This document shows positions 52,589 through 60,698 of a stretch of DNA of 64,000 nt, one piece after another. Within the stretch, counting starts at the first letter, position 1; each line of letters starts with the position of its first letter. Position numbers and translations under genes: made by a program. The notes beneath the pieces are model-generated. The model did no database searches, had not been told where the DNA came from, and was given only the letters and a program-made list of their open reading frames with translations. The stretch comes from an uncultured Bacteroidales bacterium (lineage in GTDB: Bacteria; Bacteroidota; Bacteroidia; Bacteroidales; F082): positions 62,001-126,000 of the forward strand of contig CAMVCZ010000002.1 in assembly GCA_947166105.1 (NCBI GenBank). The letters are read 5' to 3'.

Positions 52589-53695
52589 ATGAGAAAAAAT
52601 CGCCTGTTTTTGCTGATGGCTATGGCCGCCTTGATGTTCTCTTGCAAGCCCGATAAGCCTGTCAATCCGAGCGAATTTAACATCGGTTCGGGTTTGTTGG
52701 TGCTCAACGAGGGCAACTTCCAGTATTCCAACGCCTCATTGTCTTTCTACGACATTCAGGCCGATACGGTGTGCAACAACCTGTTTTACAAGGTGAACGA
52801 CGCACCGCTTGGCGATGTGGCTGAGAGCATGGCTTTGGTCGACGGGAAATTGTATATCGTCGTCAACAACAGCAACTATATTTATAAGGTGGATGCCAAA
52901 ACTATGGTTTGCGATACCTCTAAGCCCTTTAAAATCACCGACTTCTATTCGCCGCGTGAGATTCATTTTGTGGCTCCCGACAAAGCCTACGTCAGTGATC
53001 TGATGGGTACCAACTTGTGGATTATCAACCCGCAAGAAATGAAACATACAGGCACTATTGAGATGGGCAAGACCACGGAAAAGATGGTGCAGGTGGGCAG
53101 CGAACTTTATGTCAGCAACTGGTCTTATTATTATATCGACCACACTTCAACTGAGAGTTACAATACCGTTCAGGTCGTTGACCTCAATAACGATGTGAAG
53201 GTGGCCGAAATCGAGGTGGGGAAGGAGCCTAACTCGATGGTGGCCGACAAGAACGGCCATGTTTGGGTGCTTTGCGAGGGCCGCTCCTACGACGATTGGG
53301 GCGAGAATCCCACGCTTTGGGAAATCGACCCGATGCTGAAGACCGCCACCTGCCAATACGAGTTCAAAGGCCCGTTTGAGGATGACGATGAAATCAAAGG
53401 CACTGCTTCTATGCTGAAAGTCAATCCCGCAGGCGACCAACTCTACATGATTTACAACAACGAGGTGCGCCGTTTCGACATTGGCACGCTGAGTTTGTCG
53501 GAGTCATTTTGCATTGTTCCCGAGCCGCAAGGCTTGTTCTACAGCCTCGCCGTTGACCCACGCACGGGCGACATCTACGTCACCGATGCGAAGAACTACA
53601 TGATGAACGGCACCGTGTATCGCTATTCATTTGACGGCGTGCTGCTCGCTTCATTCGAGGCAGGCATCATCCCTAATGCAATGTTGTTTAAATAA
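52589..53695 (+). CDS. btuG: BtuG-like beta-propeller lipoprotein (surface B12 binding)
   Basis: A 368-aa lipoprotein with signal and lipobox (LLMAMAALMFSC). The remainder shows the repeating strands of a YncE/DUF5074-type seven-bladed propeller: LLVLNEGNFQYSNASLSFYD, VAESMALVDGKLYIVVNNSN, MVQVGSELYVSNW, NSMVADKNGHVWVLCEG and LAVDPRTGDIYVTDAKNY. BtuG proteins of gut Bacteroidetes have this fold, bind cobalamin with very high affinity and sit over the BtuB channel. Position in a B12-riboswitch operon with a BtuF-like protein makes the assignment strong. BtuB itself is not in the window. Confidence 0.87.
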   Translation: MRKNRLFLLMAMAALMFSCKPDKPVNPSEFNIGSGLLVLNEGNFQYSNASLSFYDIQADTVCNNLFYKVNDAPLGDVAESMALVDGKLYIVVNNSNYIYKVDAKTMVCDTSKPFKITDFYSPREIHFVAPDKAYVSDLMGTNLWIINPQEMKHTGTIEMGKTTEKMVQVGSELYVSNWSYYYIDHTSTESYNTVQVVDLNNDVKVAEIEVGKEPNSMVADKNGHVWVLCEGRSYDDWGENPTLWEIDPMLKTATCQYEFKGPFEDDDEIKGTASMLKVNPAGDQLYMIYNNEVRRFDIGTLSLSESFCIVPEPQGLFYSLAVDPRTGDIYVTDAKNYMMNGTVYRYSFDGVLLASFEAGIIPNAMLFK

Positions 53696-53708
53696 TTGAT
53701 ATTCTTTT

Positions 53709-53749
53709 GCGTGGGGCTTTTGGAAGCAAGAGCCTCACGCGCCTTTTTG
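53709..53749 (+). terminator. Hairpin with T-run between btuG-like and CWC genes
   Basis: GCGTGGGGCTTTT (53709-53721) pairs with AAGAGCCTCACGC (53728-53740), with two G-T wobbles, followed by CTTTTTG. It resembles an intrinsic terminator placed just before the CWC start codon, so expression of the two downstream genes may depend on read-through. Confidence 0.55.
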
Positions 53750-53752
53750 CCT

Positions 53753-53917
53753 ATGAAAAAAAACTGTCCCCGTTGCGGAAAAACATTCGAGTGCGTCCAT
53801 TCCGTGGACTGCTGGTGCGTGAAAGTGAAGCTCACCGACACCACAAAAGCCTATCTGAAAGCGAATTACAGCGACTGCCTGTGCAAAGACTGCTTGGAGG
53901 AAATCAATGGAAAATAA
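53753..53917 (+). CDS. Small cysteine-rich CWC-family protein
   Basis: A 54-aa protein starting MKKNCPRCGKTFEC. Its eight cysteines are arranged CPRCG...FEC...CWC...CLCKDC, matching the Cys-rich CWC pattern of a small zinc- or metal-binding domain. It is too short for additional domains and has no signal, so it is probably cytoplasmic. It lies between BtuG-like and BtuF-like genes in the same direction. Homologues are frequent near cobalamin genes in Bacteroidota as I recall, but no role has been assigned to my knowledge. Confidence 0.78.
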   Translation: MKKNCPRCGKTFECVHSVDCWCVKVKLTDTTKAYLKANYSDCLCKDCLEEINGK

Positions 53918-54017
53918 TATGCCTCATGCAGAATACGCTGAATTATGGGAAGCGCAAAGCGAGACAAATATTGCAGCCGGTAGGTTTCTGCGGGTTCTGC
54001 GATTTCTGCGTGCAAAT

Positions 54018-55154
54018 ATGACCCGTACTTTGCACGTTTTGTGTGCAGTAGTGTTCTTTGCGTTTACGGCTTGTGTTCCAAAAAGTAGTCAATCTCCTGA
54101 AAGGACGCAAGGCGAGAACCTCATGCACCACGCCCGAAACATTTTGGTCTACGAGAAAGACTACGGCTATCGCATGGAGGTGATTTGTCCGTGGGACACC
54201 ACGCTTTCCTTGGGTAGTTTTGCCATCGTTAAAGATACGACCAAGGCGATTGACAAGGATGTCAAGGCCGTATTGAACGTTCCCGTCAAGTCGGTGATTT
54301 CTTTTTCGGCCACGCAATGGGCTGTTTTTCTGCGTCTTGGCAAAATCGACCGCGTGAAAGGCATCCTTGAAGGCCGTTTCGTGACAGACAGCACCATGCG
54401 TACGTTGTTGGCACAAGAAAAAGTCTATGACATTGGCACGGAGGCTGCCGCCGACATCGAAAGAATGATTCAATTGCAGCCTGACGCGCTGCTTTATTCG
54501 CCCTATTTCGACGGCAACCAAGGTGGCCTGAATGTCACGGGCGCGGTGCTGTTCCCCTTTGCGGACTACATGGAAAACACGCCTTTGGGTCGCGCCGAGT
54601 GGATTCGCGTGATTGGCATGTTGGCGGGCTGCGAGGAAAAGGCCGATGCTTGGTTCGACGACATCGAAAGGCGTTACAATGCCCTTTCAACGCTATGCGC
54701 CAATGTGGAGCATCGCCCGACGGTATTTTCCGATTTGGCCTTCAACGGGCAGTGGTATGTGGCTGGCGGACAGAGTTATATCGCCAAACTGTTTGCCGAT
54801 GCCGGTGCGGACTACATTTGGAAAGACAATCCCTCAACGGCCAGCGTCCCGATGGATGCTGAAAGCATTTTAGCAAAGGCGCAAAAGGCTGAATATTGGC
54901 GGGTTATCAATTCTGCGCCTACGCCTATGACCTACTCGACTTTGGCAAAGGAGAACCCTGTTTATCCGCTTTTCGATGCGTTCAAAAACAGGAAAATCAT
55001 CGTTTGCGACATTTTGGAAACGGGCTATTTCGAGCAGTCGCAGTGCGAGCCGGATTTGCTTTTGGCCGACTTCATCCATTTCTTCCATCCTGAACTATTG
55101 ACGGGTGAATGGACTGGTTATCAGCCACATTATTATCATTTGATGACAGAATGA
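54018..55154 (+). CDS. btuF: BtuF-like ABC transporter substrate-binding lipoprotein
   Basis: A 378-aa periplasmic-binding protein of the helical-backbone type used for cobalamin and iron-siderophores. ATG 54018 begins a lipoprotein signal (LHVLCAVVFFAFTAC). The in-frame upstream ATG at 53907 would put 37 non-signal residues in front. The first lobe contains VKSVISFSATQWAVFLRLGKID, and then DIERMIQLQPDALLYS. The second lobe contains FSDLAFNGQWYVAGG and IIVCDILETGYFEQ. The B12-riboswitch context favours cobalamin or corrinoid as ligand. The permease and ATPase genes are not nearby. The last 17 codons recur as a remnant at 57178-57231. Confidence 0.83.
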   Translation: MTRTLHVLCAVVFFAFTACVPKSSQSPERTQGENLMHHARNILVYEKDYGYRMEVICPWDTTLSLGSFAIVKDTTKAIDKDVKAVLNVPVKSVISFSATQWAVFLRLGKIDRVKGILEGRFVTDSTMRTLLAQEKVYDIGTEAAADIERMIQLQPDALLYSPYFDGNQGGLNVTGAVLFPFADYMENTPLGRAEWIRVIGMLAGCEEKADAWFDDIERRYNALSTLCANVEHRPTVFSDLAFNGQWYVAGGQSYIAKLFADAGADYIWKDNPSTASVPMDAESILAKAQKAEYWRVINSAPTPMTYSTLAKENPVYPLFDAFKNRKIIVCDILETGYFEQSQCEPDLLLADFIHFFHPELLTGEWTGYQPHYYHLMTE

Positions 55155-55186
55155 AAGAAGGCTCTAACCCATGTTAAAGCCTTCTT
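55155..55186. terminator. Bidirectional terminator after btuF-like gene
   Basis: AGAAGGCT (55156-55163) pairs with AGCCTTCT (55178-55185), extended by TAA/TTA inside, between convergent genes. Confidence 0.8.
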
Positions 55187-55219
55187 GCTATTCGATAGAA
55201 ACGGTGTAAACTCCGTTGA

Positions 55220-57043
55220 TCACAAGGTCTTGACAAACCTCATTGTGGCGTTGCCGCAGCGCAATGTGTAAACGCCCACAGCCAGTTCGCTGATGCCAAT
55301 TTCTTGGTTGGGCTTGGCATCAACGACCTTCACCAACTCGCCCATTATGTTATAAATTCTCACTTCGCTTGCGGTTTCAAAGCCGTCTATGCTGATGCTC
55401 CCCGTGGCGGGGTTGGGATAGACGAACATGGCAGCTGAAGCGTTCTCTTCGATTGCATCATACGAATCTCTCCATACCTCAACCTCGTCGATAAACCATT
55501 TGTGGGCATCTTTCCCTTCGTATCTGAACACCACACGGATTGTTTTCCCCTTGTATTCCGACAAGTCTATTTCAACGCGATTCCATGAGTTCGGATCTAA
55601 TGTTCCGATCACATTATCCATGCTCCAGATTTCTGTTTTTGGGAAGTCGGAATAATTATCGTTCGTCAAAGGCGTTCCGTCGTCTTCGATGATCCAAATA
55701 GAGGATCCTCCATCCTCGTAGTACTCAGGGTATTCAACTAATGTCAAGAATCCCAATTTGGCGTACATGTCGCTCGGTATCCTGATGGCGGGCGAGCAAA
55801 GGTCGCCGCCTTGCATTGTTGCACCGTAGCCATGCATCACGGCATACTCTTCGTTTCCGCTGTAATCCACTCTGTGCCAATACGATCTGTAGCCGCTGTT
55901 GCTATTGTCGTAGTCGTAGGTGAACCAATCCTCCCACCGGAATGTGGCGTCGTCATTGGTTTCGAATGTTTCTTTGAAAGGCAGTTCGCAAACCGTGTTT
56001 TGCCTTGGGCAATGCACGGCAATTTTGTGGATTGGAGCTTCAATCGGGGTGTCAACGGCCTCGCCATTGAGGAAGTACTTGGCTTCGTCGTCGGCAGTGG
56101 TGTAGATGCCGTGGCTGTTGGCGACGATGTTTCCGCAACTGGCACAGTGAGCGCTATATGTGAAATGCTTCGCGGGCGTATAGTTGCCCACATTGCATTT
56201 CCACATTCCGGATTCAATGCCGCTCACCTCATACGAGACATAGACGTTGCCCCCGTCGAAGGTGAGGCTCTTGCAGACGGACTCATCGTTGGAAACGACA
56301 TCCATCATAACAAGCGGATGTGCCCCGTCGGAAGTGGTGATCCACAACGCGCCTTTCCACACGCCGCCGATGAACACCTTGCCGCAAACAAATATTTCAG
56401 GGCCGTAAATGGCGATGTCGTAAGCGACACCGTGGTTGTCATTTGCGACAGCCAATGGAGAACCGTTTTTCCACACTTGTGGGTAAAAACTGGTTTCGTC
56501 GGAAGCCCCAGCGGTGAATGAACGGCCGCCGCAAGTGAACACATCACCTTCGCACACAGTGATGCCGTGCATGTCGCAATAGTAGCTGTTCTGTTCGCTT
56601 TGGTAGAAAACGTCGCCGTTCTTGGTAATGTAGGCGTAGTCGAGGTCGTCGCTGCCGTGGAAGCTGCCGCAGGCGTAGATGTCGCCGCTCTCGAAGGCCA
56701 AGTCTTTGAGGTGGATGCCTTGGTCGGTGGGGCAGTTAAACACGGCATGGTTGTCGTCGCCGGATTGGATGCGCACATCGGTCTTTTGCTGCATCAGGGC
56801 GTTGCCAGAGGGTAGGAGATGGTTGAGGTAATACACATCGCCGTTTTCGACGGCAATCATGTTGGTCATCTCATAGCTGTTGTTCGCGTCATGGTGGGTT
56901 TGCATGACGGTTCCGTTCTTGCTCAAAGTGTAGAAATTCTTGCCGTTGCTGTCGGTTTGGGAGGTGCCCTGCCAGATGTCTTGGGCTGTGCCAATGCCTG
57001 TGAAAGCCAATACAGACAGAGTGATAAGTAATTGTCTTTTCAT
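55220..57043 (-). CDS. T9SS-exported protein with propeller-like and jelly-roll-like domains
   Basis: A 607-aa secreted protein on the minus strand with signal peptide (RQLLITLSVLAFTGIGTAQ). Residues about 25-345 contain repeated strands (ITKNGDVFY, VWKNGSPLA, IFVCGKVFIGGVWKGALW) resembling the propeller-like part of the 1042-aa T9SS protein on the other side of the B12 operon. Residues about 355-515 look like a MAM/CBM-type jelly roll (FKETFETNDDATFRWEDW, GGDLCSPAIRIP, KTIRVVFRYEGKDAHKWFIDEVEVW). The final 75 residues are a T9SS sorting domain (VYPNPATGSISIDG, LAVGVYTLRCG). The ligand is unknown. The DUF-type architecture suggests carbohydrate or protein binding. Confidence 0.83.
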   Translation of the reverse strand: MKRQLLITLSVLAFTGIGTAQDIWQGTSQTDSNGKNFYTLSKNGTVMQTHHDANNSYEMTNMIAVENGDVYYLNHLLPSGNALMQQKTDVRIQSGDDNHAVFNCPTDQGIHLKDLAFESGDIYACGSFHGSDDLDYAYITKNGDVFYQSEQNSYYCDMHGITVCEGDVFTCGGRSFTAGASDETSFYPQVWKNGSPLAVANDNHGVAYDIAIYGPEIFVCGKVFIGGVWKGALWITTSDGAHPLVMMDVVSNDESVCKSLTFDGGNVYVSYEVSGIESGMWKCNVGNYTPAKHFTYSAHCASCGNIVANSHGIYTTADDEAKYFLNGEAVDTPIEAPIHKIAVHCPRQNTVCELPFKETFETNDDATFRWEDWFTYDYDNSNSGYRSYWHRVDYSGNEEYAVMHGYGATMQGGDLCSPAIRIPSDMYAKLGFLTLVEYPEYYEDGGSSIWIIEDDGTPLTNDNYSDFPKTEIWSMDNVIGTLDPNSWNRVEIDLSEYKGKTIRVVFRYEGKDAHKWFIDEVEVWRDSYDAIEENASAAMFVYPNPATGSISIDGFETASEVRIYNIMGELVKVVDAKPNQEIGISELAVGVYTLRCGNATMRFVKTL

Positions 57044-57089
57044 AATGGATTAATTGTCGTTAGTACTTGTTTTTCGATTGTATTGGGCG

Positions 57090-57097
57090 CAAAAATA
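57090..57097 (-). promoter_or_regulatory. -7 box of the 607-aa T9SS gene
   Basis: Plus-strand CAAAAATA reads TATTTTTG on the minus strand, 46 nt upstream of the start codon. Confidence 0.5.
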
Positions 57098-57177
57098 CAA
57101 CAAAAAGAGTTTCTCGAAAGGTACTTCCCCAAAAAATGCGAAAAACAATCAGCTTTGGGTTGCGCAGCGTGGATTCA

Positions 57178-57231
57178 ACGGGTGAATGGGCTGGCTATCA
57201 ACCGAAATATTACCATTTGATGGGGGAGTAG
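57178..57231 (+). pseudogene. 3'-terminal remnant of a second btuF-like gene
   Basis: The bases encode TGEWAGYQPKYYHLMGE and a TAG stop, against TGEWTGYQPHYYHLMTE and TGA at the end of the btuF-like gene (55101-55154). DNA differences are mostly at third codon positions, as expected if both were once selected as coding sequence. Similarity stops abruptly at the first codon, and the 5' side is unrelated. It is interpreted as the tail of a deleted or displaced paralogue. Confidence 0.8.
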
Positions 57232-57263
57232 AATTGTAAAAAAGCGGGTTTTGTTTCACTTTT

Positions 57264-57296
57264 TTTGCTTGTATGTTTGAAAAAATCCTATTTTTG
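57264..57296 (+). promoter_or_regulatory. Promoter of DUF1566-like gene
   Basis: TTTG at 57264-57267 and TATTTTTG at 57289-57296 are separated by 21 nt, a good match to the Bacteroidetes -33/-7 arrangement. The ATG is at 57364. Confidence 0.65.
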
Positions 57297-57363
57297 CCTT
57301 GCCAAATGGCGGTAAAATTTGAAGTTATTTTTGTAAAATATTGAAAATCAAATAAAAAGAGTT

Positions 57364-57990
57364 ATGCGTAAACATGTTTTGAAACAAATGATGATGGCAC
57401 TCCTGATGGCTTTGGTGGTGCCATGTGTGAATGCTCAAGTTCAAGTGGGCGACATCCTTTGCAAAGGAAACAAAGTGGTCAAACCAGCAGATTATGACGC
57501 CAAAAACCACACTGCTATTGGTGTGGTGTTTTATGTGGACGATTCGGGTGAACATGGCACGGCTGTAGCCTTGGAAAACGATGGCTTGTTCGCTTGGGGC
57601 GGCTGTGGTGTTGACACCGATTTGGATAACTATTCAAACAGAGGCTCGGCTGCCCGCGATATTGACGGCTTCAACAATACGAAGACCATCCTCGAAAAGG
57701 GTAAGGATTATCCGGCTTTTGCCGCCGTTGATTTCGAGAATGGTTGGTATTTGCCTGCTGCGGGTCAGTTGAAATGCCTTTTCAAAAACCTCAAAGACGT
57801 TGACAAAAGCATTGACAAAGTGGGAGGGAAATCCTTCCGTCACATGGGTTTGAACTATTGGTCTTCCACCGAATATTCGGAAATCGAAGCATGGTATCTG
57901 ACCACCATCGGCGGCTTGGAACATGCTTCAGACGGATACAATGACAACAAGAAAGGTCTCCGCCTTGTTCGCAGTGTGAAAGACTTCTGA
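57364..57990 (+). CDS. Secreted DUF1566-like (C-type-lectin-fold) protein
   Basis: A 208-aa exported protein with signal peptide (MMMALLMALVVPCVNAQ). The rest is a single compact domain with a DUF1566/Fib_succ-type pattern: VGDILCKGNKVV, then AIGVVFYVDDSG, the core GWYLPAAGQLKCLF, YWSSTEYSEIEAWYL and the terminal GLRLVRSV. Domains of this kind adopt a C-type-lectin/FGE-like fold and occur on Bacteroidota surface proteins. There is no T9SS domain or lipobox. The function is unknown. It has its own well-formed promoter. Confidence 0.8.
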   Translation: MRKHVLKQMMMALLMALVVPCVNAQVQVGDILCKGNKVVKPADYDAKNHTAIGVVFYVDDSGEHGTAVALENDGLFAWGGCGVDTDLDNYSNRGSAARDIDGFNNTKTILEKGKDYPAFAAVDFENGWYLPAAGQLKCLFKNLKDVDKSIDKVGGKSFRHMGLNYWSSTEYSEIEAWYLTTIGGLEHASDGYNDNKKGLRLVRSVKDF

Positions 57991-58001
57991 TTGTCAGACA
58001 T

Positions 58002-58172
58002 CTATTTACCCTTCAAAGGGCAGTTTGCTGTGCAATTGGCGCAGCCGCTGCCCTTCTTTTTTTCGTTGTGTTCGCCACAGGAGCATGAGCCTTTGCCACT
58101 ATGCAAGGCATTTAAGGCCATCACAACTAAGGCAAAGACGACCAACAGCACTATGACGGTAGGCAGATTCAT
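58002..58172 (-). CDS. FeoB-associated Cys-rich membrane protein
   Basis: A 56-aa protein with one N-terminal transmembrane helix (LPTVIVLLVVFALVVMAL) and a Cys/Lys-rich tail (CSCGEH, CANCTANC). Its ATG (58170-58172) overlaps the feoAB stop as ATGA, so it is translationally coupled to it. Small Cys-rich partners directly downstream of FeoB are known in several phyla and may assist iron handling at the channel exit. The exact role is not established. Confidence 0.87.
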   Translation of the reverse strand: MNLPTVIVLLVVFALVVMALNALHSGKGSCSCGEHNEKKKGSGCANCTANCPLKGK

Positions 58173-60526
58173 GCGATGACGGCGTTGGCGATGAGGTAAG
58201 CAAACCAAGCGCAAATCCACGCGACGACGCATTGGAACAGGATGATGAACAGCATCCACTTGGTGCCCAACTCGCGGCGGATGGCGGCCACAGCTGCCAC
58301 GCAAGGCGTGTAGAGCAGGCAGAAAACGAGCATGGAAATGCTTGTAATTGTGGTGAATAGAGGCATGGCATCAAGCACTTCGAGGGTGGCCACAACACTT
58401 TCCTTGGCCATGAAACCACTCACCAAAGCTGTCACGATTTGCCACTCGCCCAAACCAATTGGACGGAAAATCGGGGCAATCCAGCCAGCCACGCTTGCCA
58501 ACATGCTACCTTCGCCATTTTCCACCATATTGAAATGGAAATCAAAGGTTTGCAGAAACCAAATCACCAACGAGGCAACGAAAATCACCGTGAAAGCGCG
58601 TTGCAGGAAGTCTTTGGTCTTGTCCCAAAGCAAATGGGCGACATTTTTCATTCCAGGCAGGCGGTAATTGGGCAGTTCCATCACGAAGGGCGCGACATCG
58701 CCTTTGTTGCCCATCCACTTGGTAAACAGCGCGGTAACAATGCCGACGATGATGCCCAACAGATACAGGCAAATCAAGACCACGCCTCCGTGATGCGGGA
58801 AAAACATGCTCGTAAAGAAGGCGTAAATCGGGATTTTGGCCGAACAACTCATAAAAGGTGTTAGCAAAATCGTGCGCCAACGGTCGTGTGTGGAATGTAA
58901 GGTGCGCGAGGCCATCACTGCCGGCACGGTGCAACCAAATCCGATGAGCATGGGTACGATGCTATGTCCCGTGAGGCCTAATTTTCTCAAAAAACTGTCG
59001 CTGACGAAAGCCACACGAGCCATGTAGCCGCTGTCTTCTAAAAGACTGAGAAAGAAGAACAAAAGGATGATGATGGGGACAAAACTAAGCACGCTGCCCA
59101 CGCCTCCAAAGATGCCATCGACCACGAGCGATTGCACGGCGGGACTGACATCCCAACTTGCCAAAGCGTTGCCGCATTGCACGGCGAGCCACGAAATGCC
59201 TTGGTCGAGCCAATCTTGCAAAGGTGCGCCAAGCAGGTCGATGGAGAGGTAGATGATGCCCACCATGACGAGGATGAAAATCGGGATGGCCGTCCATTTG
59301 CCGGTCAGGTATTTGTCGATGCGGCGGCTGCGTTGGTATTCCTTGCTTTCCTTGGGTTTCACCACGGTTTTCTCACAAAGCTTCTTGATGAAGGCGAAAC
59401 GCATTTCGGCCATGGCAGCAGCGCGGTCGAGGCCGCGTTCCTCTTCCATCTGTACGATGAGGTGTTCAAGCGTTTCCTTCTCATTTTGAGAGAGTTGCAA
59501 GGCTTCAAGGACGATGTTGTCGCCTTCCACGAGTTTGGAGGCGGCGAAGCGCACGGGGATGTCGGCGCGTAGGGCATGGTCCTCAATGAGGTGCATGATG
59601 CTATGCAAACAGCGATGCACCGCGCCGCCGTGGTCGTCCTTGTCGCAAAAGTCCTGACGCACTGGGGCTTCTTGGTACTTCGCCACATGGATGGCGTGGT
59701 CGACGAGTTCGGAAACACCTTCGTTTTTGGCCGCCGAAATGGGCACCACGGGCAAGCCCAAGATTTGCTCCATTTCGTTCACGAGGATGCTGCCACCGTT
59801 GTTGCGCACCTCGTCCATCATATTGAGGGCCAACACCATAGGCGTTCCCAATTCCATCAGTTGCATGGTCAGGTAAAGGTTGCGCTCGATATTGTTGGCA
59901 TCCACTATGTTGATGATGCCTTTGGGTTTCTCTTTTAAAATGAACTCGCGCGAAACTATCTCTTCCGAGGTGTAAGGCGAGAGCGAATAAATCCCCGGCA
60001 GGTCAGTGACTGAGGTTTCGGGGTGCCCTTTAATCACGCCGTCCTTTCGGTCGACGGTCACCCCAGGGAAGTTGCCCACATGCTGGTTCGCGCCCGTCAA
60101 CTGATTGAAGAGGGTGGTCTTGCCACAGTTTTGTTGTCCCGCAAGGGCAAAGGTCAGTTGGGTACCTTTGGGCAGTGGTGTTTCGTGGGTCTTGTCGTGG
60201 TAGATGCCTTCCTCGCCGAGGCCGGGGTGGGCATTGTGGTCGTGCAAGGCCGTGTCGTAGAGTTTGTTAGGATCAAGTTTGTCGATTTTTTTCTCATCTG
60301 CGCAAGGCTCCACCCCAATCAACTTGGCGTCGTTCTTGCGCAAGGTGAGAGAATAGCCGTGGATGAGTACTTCCATCGGGTCGCCCAAGGGGGCGTATTT
60401 CACTAATTTGATGATGGCTTCGGGAATCACGCCCATGTCGAGGAAGTGCTGTCGGCGTTGGCCTTCGCCGCCCACGTTCTTGATGACGGCGGATTGCCCA
60501 ATTTCCAATTTATCAAGTGTTATCAT
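58169..60526 (-). CDS. feoB: FeoA-FeoB fusion ferrous iron transporter
   Basis: A 785-aa inner-membrane Fe(II) transporter. Residues 1-75 form a FeoA (SH3-like) domain (MITLDKLEIGQSAVIKNV). The G domain then has its P-loop at GQQNCGKTTLFNQLTG near residue 130, a VGNFPGVTVD switch region and DLPGIYSLSPYTSEE. A polytopic transporter with Gate motifs follows (GCTVPAVMASRTL, TPCVAAVAAI). ATG 60526 is chosen over the upstream GTG at 60547 because that GTG overlaps the -7 box (60547-60554). FeoA-FeoB fusion is common in Bacteroidota. The Cys-rich partner gene follows with a 4-nt overlap. Confidence 0.95.
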   Translation of the reverse strand: MITLDKLEIGQSAVIKNVGGEGQRRQHFLDMGVIPEAIIKLVKYAPLGDPMEVLIHGYSLTLRKNDAKLIGVEPCADEKKIDKLDPNKLYDTALHDHNAHPGLGEEGIYHDKTHETPLPKGTQLTFALAGQQNCGKTTLFNQLTGANQHVGNFPGVTVDRKDGVIKGHPETSVTDLPGIYSLSPYTSEEIVSREFILKEKPKGIINIVDANNIERNLYLTMQLMELGTPMVLALNMMDEVRNNGGSILVNEMEQILGLPVVPISAAKNEGVSELVDHAIHVAKYQEAPVRQDFCDKDDHGGAVHRCLHSIMHLIEDHALRADIPVRFAASKLVEGDNIVLEALQLSQNEKETLEHLIVQMEEERGLDRAAAMAEMRFAFIKKLCEKTVVKPKESKEYQRSRRIDKYLTGKWTAIPIFILVMVGIIYLSIDLLGAPLQDWLDQGISWLAVQCGNALASWDVSPAVQSLVVDGIFGGVGSVLSFVPIIILLFFFLSLLEDSGYMARVAFVSDSFLRKLGLTGHSIVPMLIGFGCTVPAVMASRTLHSTHDRWRTILLTPFMSCSAKIPIYAFFTSMFFPHHGGVVLICLYLLGIIVGIVTALFTKWMGNKGDVAPFVMELPNYRLPGMKNVAHLLWDKTKDFLQRAFTVIFVASLVIWFLQTFDFHFNMVENGEGSMLASVAGWIAPIFRPIGLGEWQIVTALVSGFMAKESVVATLEVLDAMPLFTTITSISMLVFCLLYTPCVAAVAAIRRELGTKWMLFIILFQCVVAWICAWFAYLIANAVIA

Positions 60527-60546
60527 TTTCGCTTCATTTGAAGCCA

Positions 60547-60554
60547 CAAAATTA
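60547..60554 (-). promoter_or_regulatory. -7 box of feoAB
   Basis: Plus-strand CAAAATTA reads TAATTTTG on the minus strand, 20 nt before ATG 60526. Its position excludes the GTG at 60547 as start. Confidence 0.6.
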
Positions 60555-60640
60555 CGAATAACTTTGATGTCGTTTCATCCTTATTTGTGGTGCTTTTTTG
60601 GAGAGGGAATCATTATTATTAGGGAAGGAGGGATAATAAC

Positions 60641-60688
60641 TGAAACCTGCTGAAACGCGATTTGAAAATCCTGTTTCAGCAGGTTTCA
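60641..60688. terminator. Perfect 16-bp hairpin downstream of the 509-aa gene
   Basis: TGAAACCTGCTGAAAC (60641-60656) is exactly complementary to 60673-60688, with a 16-nt loop. It lies between the 3' end of the 509-aa gene and the feoAB promoter, so it probably terminates the former. No long T-run is seen on the minus-strand exit side. Confidence 0.65.
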
Positions 60689-60698
60689 ATTCCGAAAT

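Larger units (their letters stand above)
57044..57363. other. Intergenic region with divergent promoters and a btuF remnant
   Basis: This 320-bp gap contains the minus-strand -7 box at 57090-57097, the btuF 3' remnant at 57178-57231 and the plus-strand promoter at 57264-57296. Nothing else was recognised. Confidence 0.7.

Noticed and set aside
53907..54017. N-terminal extension of the btuF-like gene starting at ATG 53907
   Set aside because: It would place 37 polar residues before an excellent lipoprotein signal that begins at ATG 54018, and it overlaps the CWC gene.
57032..57220. 62-codon frame upstream of the DUF1566-like gene
   Set aside because: It crosses the promoter of the 607-aa gene and reads the btuF remnant in the wrong frame, so it has no coding support.
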